Below, piece after piece: positions 59,791 through 64,000 of a stretch of 64,000 nucleotides of DNA (the stretch's first letter is position 1; each line of letters starts with the position of its first letter). The stretch is taken from contig JAXMGR010000018.1 in NCBI GenBank assembly GCA_046352935.1, positions 1 through 64,000 on the forward strand. The letters run 5' to 3'. The notes under the pieces were generated by a model. The model had not been told where the DNA came from and did no database searches. It saw only the letters and a program-made list of their open reading frames with translations. The translations under genes were made by a program, and so were the position numbers. Source of the stretch: CAYWMY01 sp046352935. GTDB taxonomy: Bacteria; Pseudomonadota; Gammaproteobacteria; Steroidobacterales; Steroidobacteraceae.

Positions 59791-61224
59791 TCAGAGCGCA
59801 GCGCGCGCGATGTACTTGTTGACGAGATAGGCCGCGACGCCGTCGGCGCCGCTCTCCGAGCCGTAGCCGCTGTCCTTGCGACCGCCGAACGGCGTCTCCG
59901 GCACGTTGATGGCGTAGGAGTTGATGCCGAGCACGCCGCACTCGATGCGGCCGCTCATCGAGTCCATGAGCTCGCGCGAACGCGTGAAGACATAGGCGGA
60001 GAGCGCATAGGGCAGGCGATTCGCCTCGGCGAGCGCGGCCTCCGGATCGCTGAACGGCGCCACCGTGGCGACCGGACCGAAGGGCTCGTGGTTCATGAGA
60101 TCGCAGTCGAGCGGAGCGTTCGTGACCACGGTCGGCTCGTAGAAGAAGCCGTCCGTGCCGCGCCGCCGGCCGCCGGTCACAATGGTCGCGCCGCGCGCGC
60201 GCGCATCCGCGACGAGGCGCTCCATGGCCGTCAGGCGGCGCCCGTTCGCGAGCGGACCCATCTGCGTCTGCGGATCGAGGCCGTTGCCGAGCCGCAGTGC
60301 CGCGGCACCCTGGCTGAACGCGGCGACGAAACGCTCGTAGAGCTTCTCGTGCACGAGGAAGCGTGTCGGTGAGGCGCAGATCTGGCCGGCATTGAAGAAC
60401 TTCGCGCCGAGGCTGTGCGCCACGACGAGGTCGAGGCTGGCGTCCTCCATCACGAGCACGGGCGCGTGGCCACCGAGTTCCAGCGTGATGCGCTTGAGTC
60501 GTTCACCCGCGAGCCGTCCGAGCAGGCGGCCGACCTCGACCGAGCCCGTGAAAGAGACCTTGCGGATGACGGGCGAGTTGATGAGTTTCGTCGAGACCTG
60601 CGACGGCACGCCGTAGACGACGTTCAGCACGCCGGACGGGAGACCCGCGTCCATGAGCACGCGCGCGAGGTCGAGCGGTGCGCCCGGCGTCTCCTCCGGC
60701 GGCTTGATGATGCAGGAGCAGCCCGCCGCGATCGCTTCCGCGATCTTTCGGCCGGCCATGAATACGGGGCCGTTCCAGGGCGAGAACAATGCGGCCGGGC
60801 CGATCGGCTCCTTCAGGACGATCTGGTCGACGTGCCCCTGGCGCGGCGGGATCACGCTGCCATAGGCGCGGCGCGCCTCTTCGCCGGTCCACTCGAAGAT
60901 GTCCGCGGCCGCGTGGATTTCCCACAAGGACTCGCCGAGCGGCTTGCCCTGTTCGAGCGTGATGCGTCGCGCGATCGCATCGGCGCGCTCGCGCAGCAGT
61001 ATCGCGGCCTTGCGCAGCAGCACCGAGCGCTCGTAGGCCGATGTCGCGCGCCAGCTGCGGAATGCGCGGTCCGCGACTTCGAGCGCGTGGTCGAGATCCT
61101 GCTCGGTCGCGAACGGCACGCGGCCGATTTCCTTGCCCGTGGAGGGATCGAGCACGGCGCCGGTCTCGCGCGCGCCGCCGCTGATCCACTGCCCGTCGAT
61201 CAGCAGGGAATGAGGTGTGTTCAT
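59791..61224 (-). CDS. NAD(P)-dependent aldehyde dehydrogenase (copy 2)
   Basis: The 477-residue ALDH has Asn151 (FSPWNGP), Glu249 (LELGGHAP) and Cys283 (AGQICASPTRF). It is closely similar to the ALDH at 53135–54574 across its length. The pair parallels the pair of molybdoenzymes, which suggests duplicated pathway branches or two substrates. It sits between two SDR genes with short spacers, as expected for one operon. Confidence 0.93.
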   Translation of the reverse strand: MNTPHSLLIDGQWISGGARETGAVLDPSTGKEIGRVPFATEQDLDHALEVADRAFRSWRATSAYERSVLLRKAAILLRERADAIARRITLEQGKPLGESLWEIHAAADIFEWTGEEARRAYGSVIPPRQGHVDQIVLKEPIGPAALFSPWNGPVFMAGRKIAEAIAAGCSCIIKPPEETPGAPLDLARVLMDAGLPSGVLNVVYGVPSQVSTKLINSPVIRKVSFTGSVEVGRLLGRLAGERLKRITLELGGHAPVLVMEDASLDLVVAHSLGAKFFNAGQICASPTRFLVHEKLYERFVAAFSQGAAALRLGNGLDPQTQMGPLANGRRLTAMERLVADARARGATIVTGGRRRGTDGFFYEPTVVTNAPLDCDLMNHEPFGPVATVAPFSDPEAALAEANRLPYALSAYVFTRSRELMDSMSGRIECGVLGINSYAINVPETPFGGRKDSGYGSESGADGVAAYLVNKYIARAAL

Positions 61225-61259
61225 GGACGAATCCGTGGTGAGTGAAACCCGTGGATGGA

Positions 61260-62009
61260 CTACTGCGCCGTGTAGCCGCCGTCGACCATCAGGCAGGCGC
61301 CCGTGACGAAGGAGGCGTCGTCCGAGGCGAGGAAGGCGATCGCGGCGGCGACCTCGCTGGTGCGAGCGAGGCGTCCGAGCGGATGCTTCGCGATGAGTTC
61401 GGCCATGTTGCGGGTCCGCGCGGTGGTGTCGCCGAGGCTCACGGCGTCCTCGAGGTAGCCGGGGCAGATGGCGTTGACGCGGATGCTCTCGGGCGCGCAG
61501 TCCATGGCGGAGCAGCGCGTCAGGTTCACGACGCCGCCCTTGGCCGCGCCGTAGGGCACCGCGCCGCGCGTACCGACCGTGCCCATGATCGAGGCGACGT
61601 TGACGATGGCGCCGCCGCCCGCCGCGCGCATCGCGGGGACGGCATGGCGGGTGCAGAGCATGATGCTCGTGAGGTTGACCGCGATGACGCGGTTCCAGCT
61701 CGCCAGGTCCACGGTATCCGCGGTGCCGATGCCTGCGATGCCGGCATTGGCCACCATCACATCGAGCCTTCCGAAGCGCTTGACCGCGTCCTGCACCATG
61801 GCGGCGACCTGGGCGTCATCGCTCACGTCGACGTGGCGGTAGGCGACCTCGAGTCCCTGGGCGGCGAGCGTCGCCGTCACCTGTTCACCCTGCGGCGAGA
61901 GGTCGGCGACGAGCACGCGTGCGCCTTCCTGCGCGAGACGCTGCACCGTGGCCTTGCCGATGCTGCCGGCGCCACCCGTGACGATGGCCACTTTCCCCTT
62001 GAAGCGCAT
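61260..62009 (-). CDS. short-chain dehydrogenase/reductase
   Basis: The 249-residue SDR has GGAGSIG (a variant of the cofactor loop with Ser for Gly), NAGIAGIG, and catalytic AVPYGAAKGGVV (Tyr-x3-Lys). The Asp in VLVADLSPQG suggests NAD. It is the first gene of the minus-strand operon, with GGGAGA just upstream of the ATG. It is divergent from the MaoC gene across a 185-bp gap that holds a promoter and a palindrome. Confidence 0.92.
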   Translation of the reverse strand: MRFKGKVAIVTGGAGSIGKATVQRLAQEGARVLVADLSPQGEQVTATLAAQGLEVAYRHVDVSDDAQVAAMVQDAVKRFGRLDVMVANAGIAGIGTADTVDLASWNRVIAVNLTSIMLCTRHAVPAMRAAGGGAIVNVASIMGTVGTRGAVPYGAAKGGVVNLTRCSAMDCAPESIRVNAICPGYLEDAVSLGDTTARTRNMAELIAKHPLGRLARTSEVAAAIAFLASDDASFVTGACLMVDGGYTAQ

Positions 62010-62116
62010 CCTCGGAATCTCCCGTTTCTGGTCGTCGGAACGATGCCGCCCGAAGCGCCATCGTTCGATGTCGCCGCGTGGCGCGATGCATGGTAAACGG
62101 TGTGCCGGGCGACGGG

Positions 62117-62146
62117 TTGCCCGTCCCGGCGGCGCGTTTGTATGAT
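62117..62146 (+). promoter_or_regulatory. sigma70-type promoter for the MaoC–acyl-CoA ligase transcript
   Basis: TTGCCC (62117–62122) and TATGAT (62141–62146) are separated by 18 bp, about 50 bp upstream of the MaoC ATG. The predicted start falls just before a perfect GACCG/CGGTC palindrome. Confidence 0.6.
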
Positions 62147-62156
62147 AGCCCGACCC

Positions 62157-62168
62157 GACCGGGCGGTC
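62157..62168. promoter_or_regulatory. GACCGGGCGGTC palindrome, candidate TetR-type operator
   Basis: GACCG and CGGTC arms are perfectly complementary around a GG centre. The site lies about ten bases downstream of the -10 box, where a bound repressor would block transcription. Such GACCG-N2-CGGTC sites are typical for TetR regulators of acyl-CoA pathways (general knowledge). No regulator gene is in the window. Confidence 0.5.
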
Positions 62169-62194
62169 TATATTTGAAGGGGGCTCGTGCGCAC

Positions 62195-62665
62195 ATGGCC
62201 GGACTGCACTTCGAAGACTTCAACATCGGCGATGCGTACACGACCATCGGCCGCACCGTCACCGAGACGGACATCGTCCAGTTCCTGAACCTGAGCCGGA
62301 ACCTCGAGCCGCAGTTCACGAACCGCGAGTTCTACGAGAAGGAATGGATCTACCAGCGGCTCGCGTCGCCGGGCGGTCTCACCTTCACGATCATGACCGG
62401 CCTGTTCACGCATCTCGGGCTCATCTCCGGGACGGGGCAGGGCTACCTCGGGCTCGACGAGCTGCGTTTCCCGGCGCCGCTCTTCTGCGGCGACACCGTG
62501 CACTTCGAGGTGCGCGTGCTCGAGAAGAAGCTCTCCAGCAAGGGGCGCGGCATCGTCACGATGGGCTTCACGGGGAAGAAGCAGGACGGCGAGACCGTGC
62601 TGACCTGCCGCCAGACCTTCGTGTTCGCGCGCCGGGAACTCGGCGGCAAGCCCGTCCAGGGGTAG
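62195..62665 (+). CDS. MaoC-like hot-dog protein lacking the usual Asp/His dyad
   Basis: The 156-residue protein has the hot-dog pattern FEDFNIGDAYTTIGRTVTETDIVQFLNLS and FPAPLFCGDTVHFEVRVLEKK. Active hydratases of the family carry S-G-D-x-N-P-x-H. Here the aligned stretch 34–41 is S-R-N-L-E-P-Q-F, so the catalytic Asp becomes Asn36 and the His becomes Phe41. It may have another activity, such as a thioesterase or binding role. The ATG follows GAAGGGGG at a long spacing. The acyl-CoA ligase starts 4 bp after its stop. Confidence 0.8.
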   Translation: MAGLHFEDFNIGDAYTTIGRTVTETDIVQFLNLSRNLEPQFTNREFYEKEWIYQRLASPGGLTFTIMTGLFTHLGLISGTGQGYLGLDELRFPAPLFCGDTVHFEVRVLEKKLSSKGRGIVTMGFTGKKQDGETVLTCRQTFVFARRELGGKPVQG

Positions 62666-62669
62666 CTCC

Positions 62670-64000
62670 TTGAAACAGGACGATCCGCACTACGACGCAC
62701 GCCGCGCGGAGTACTACGCGCAGGGCTGGTGGCGCGACGAGGATCTCTGGACGTCGATGTCGCGCACCGCGCTCGCGCGTCCCGCGCAGCCCGCGTTCAT
62801 CGGCGAGGATCGCGCCATCACCTTCGGCGAACTGCTCCGCGACGCGGAACGCTTCGGCCGCGGGCTCGCCGCCCGCGGGATCAACCCCGGCGACGTCGTG
62901 ATCCTGCATGCGCGGAATTCCGTCGAGACGGTCGTGGCGCTCGTCGGCTGCGCCTGGGCCGGCGCGGTGATGGCCGGCGTGCCGCCGATGTTCTCGGCCG
63001 CGCAGGTGGCTTCCGTGGTCACGAATTCCGCGGCGCGCGCCGTCGTCTGTCTCGGCGATGCGAAGGAACTCGCCGAGGCCTTGCGCGGTGCGCGCGACGC
63101 GGCGGGCGTCACGCTCGTCGTCGCACCCGACGGTGTCGCGGGCGGGGAGGGCGTCGAGTCCTGGAACAGCCTGCTCGCGGCCGGTGATGCGTGGCGGAGC
63201 CCGCGGCCCACGGTCGGCGCCGACGACCTCGCGCTGCTCGCGTATTCCTCGGGCACGACGGGCGCGCCCAAGGGCGTCATGCACTCGGCGAACACGGTGC
63301 GCTATGCCATCGAGCAGCGCGCGTTGCTGCACGGCGTGACGGCGGACGACATCTGCCTCGTCGTCGGCCAGTTCGGCTTCGTGGGCAACGTCGTCTTCGG
63401 CCTGCTCGCGGGTGCGCTCCTCGGCACGACCTCCGTGCTCATGCGCTCGTGGAACGCGGATCGGGCGCTCGGGCTGATGGAACGTCACCGCGTCAGCTAC
63501 GGCCTGTTCCTGTCCACGCACGTGCACGACCTGCTCGATTCGCCGCGCCTCGCCGCCACGGATCTGTCGCGCTTCCGGCACGCGGCCATGGGCGGTCTCT
63601 CCGCGGAGCGCCGCCTCGAAGTGCGTCGCCGGCTGTGCCCGTATCCTCTGCCGGGTTACGGCATGTCCGAGTGCCTCGGCAATTCGACCTGCAGCGCCGA
63701 TGATGCCGAGGACAAGCTGCTGAACCGCGAGGGCCGGCCCTATCCGGGCACGGAGATCCGCATCGTCGATGCGAACGGCGCGCCGTTGCCGGCGGGCGAG
63801 GCCGGCGAGGTCCAGGTCCGCGGGCCCAGCCGCACCTTCGGCTATTACCACGCACCCGAGCTCACGCGCGCGGCGCTGACCGGCGACGGCTTCTTCCGCA
63901 CCGGCGATCTCGGCCGGCTCGATGCCGACGGCTGTTTCACCTTCGCGGGCCGCGAGAAGGAGATCATCCGGCGCGGTGGCGTCACCATCGTGCCGGGCGA
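62670..64000 (+). CDS. AMP-dependent acyl-CoA ligase, C-terminus cut by window edge
   Basis: The open frame of at least 443 residues starts at a TTG right after the MaoC stop (AGGGG nearby). It contains AYSSGTTGAPKGVMH (P-loop, 191–205), LPGYGMSECLGNSTCS, and FRTGDLGRLDADGCFTFAGREKEIIRRGG before the edge. It resembles the cyclohexanecarboxylate-/FadD3-like ligases of alicyclic and steroid catabolism, but this is a loose resemblance. It activates a pathway acid with CoA. The catalytic Lys of the C-terminal domain is beyond the edge. Confidence 0.9.
   Translation, partial: MKQDDPHYDARRAEYYAQGWWRDEDLWTSMSRTALARPAQPAFIGEDRAITFGELLRDAERFGRGLAARGINPGDVVILHARNSVETVVALVGCAWAGAVMAGVPPMFSAAQVASVVTNSAARAVVCLGDAKELAEALRGARDAAGVTLVVAPDGVAGGEGVESWNSLLAAGDAWRSPRPTVGADDLALLAYSSGTTGAPKGVMHSANTVRYAIEQRALLHGVTADDICLVVGQFGFVGNVVFGLLAGALLGTTSVLMRSWNADRALGLMERHRVSYGLFLSTHVHDLLDSPRLAATDLSRFRHAAMGGLSAERRLEVRRRLCPYPLPGYGMSECLGNSTCSADDAEDKLLNREGRPYPGTEIRIVDANGAPLPAGEAGEVQVRGPSRTFGYYHAPELTRAALTGDGFFRTGDLGRLDADGCFTFAGREKEIIRRGGVTIVPG

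Overview
The window is very GC-rich (about 70 % by eye) with dense, short-spaced genes. The housekeeping genes (proS, prfC, rimI, pssA, a family-4 uracil-DNA glycosylase, wrbA–DUF2069, malate synthase G under a LysR regulator) fit a gammaproteobacterium, perhaps near Nevskiales/Steroidobacterales/Xanthomonadales. That placement is inference. I see no rRNA, tRNA, CRISPR array or intact transposase.

Layout. 1–2 kb: a truncated c-type cytochrome lipoprotein, then NnrS translationally coupled to a DUF2249 protein (nitric-oxide/denitrification-type functions). 2–7.9 kb: an AddA/AddB-like helicase–nuclease pair. 8–9.4 kb: three tandem limonene-epoxide-hydrolase-like paralogues. 9.6–11.7 kb: a divergent EF-G paralogue. 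11.8–19.6 kb: small metabolic and regulatory genes including glcB. 19.7–25.2 kb: an orphan HepT-like protein, an FMN protein, a prepilin coupled to an unknown membrane protein, and a lower-GC HAF-repeat exported protein divergent from an AraC regulator. 25.2–35.3 kb: housekeeping genes. Three intergenic gaps here, each about 410–420 bp, carry copies of a two-hairpin repeat.

35.7–64 kb looks like a catabolic island. Its plus-strand half holds DUF2889, MFS, two oxidoreductases, NTF2-like folds and an amidohydrolase. It ends in a tight seven-gene run: small protein, acyl-CoA ligase, crotonase, CoA-transferase, molybdopterin oxidoreductase, LuxE-like activating enzyme, LuxC-like acyl reductase. 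The minus-strand half (ALDH, second Mo enzyme, three SDRs, second ALDH, fourth SDR) converges on it, with a HigBA-type toxin–antitoxin module at the junction. A divergent MaoC/acyl-CoA ligase transcript, with a clear promoter and a GACCG/CGGTC palindrome, leaves the right edge. Together the genes suggest activation, dehydrogenation, hydration and aldehyde/acid interconversion of a hydrophobic, perhaps terpenoid or alicyclic, substrate. The substrate cannot be read from sequence.

The two observations most worth pursuing are: (1) the intergenic element at about 26.5, 28.6 and 35.5 kb, in which a nearly invariant 58-bp core is enclosed by stems that differ completely in sequence between copies yet stay self-complementary, always co-oriented relative to the flanking genes; and (2) the co-translated molybdoenzyme–LuxE–LuxC operon with a paralogous molybdoenzyme and no visible electron-transfer subunit.
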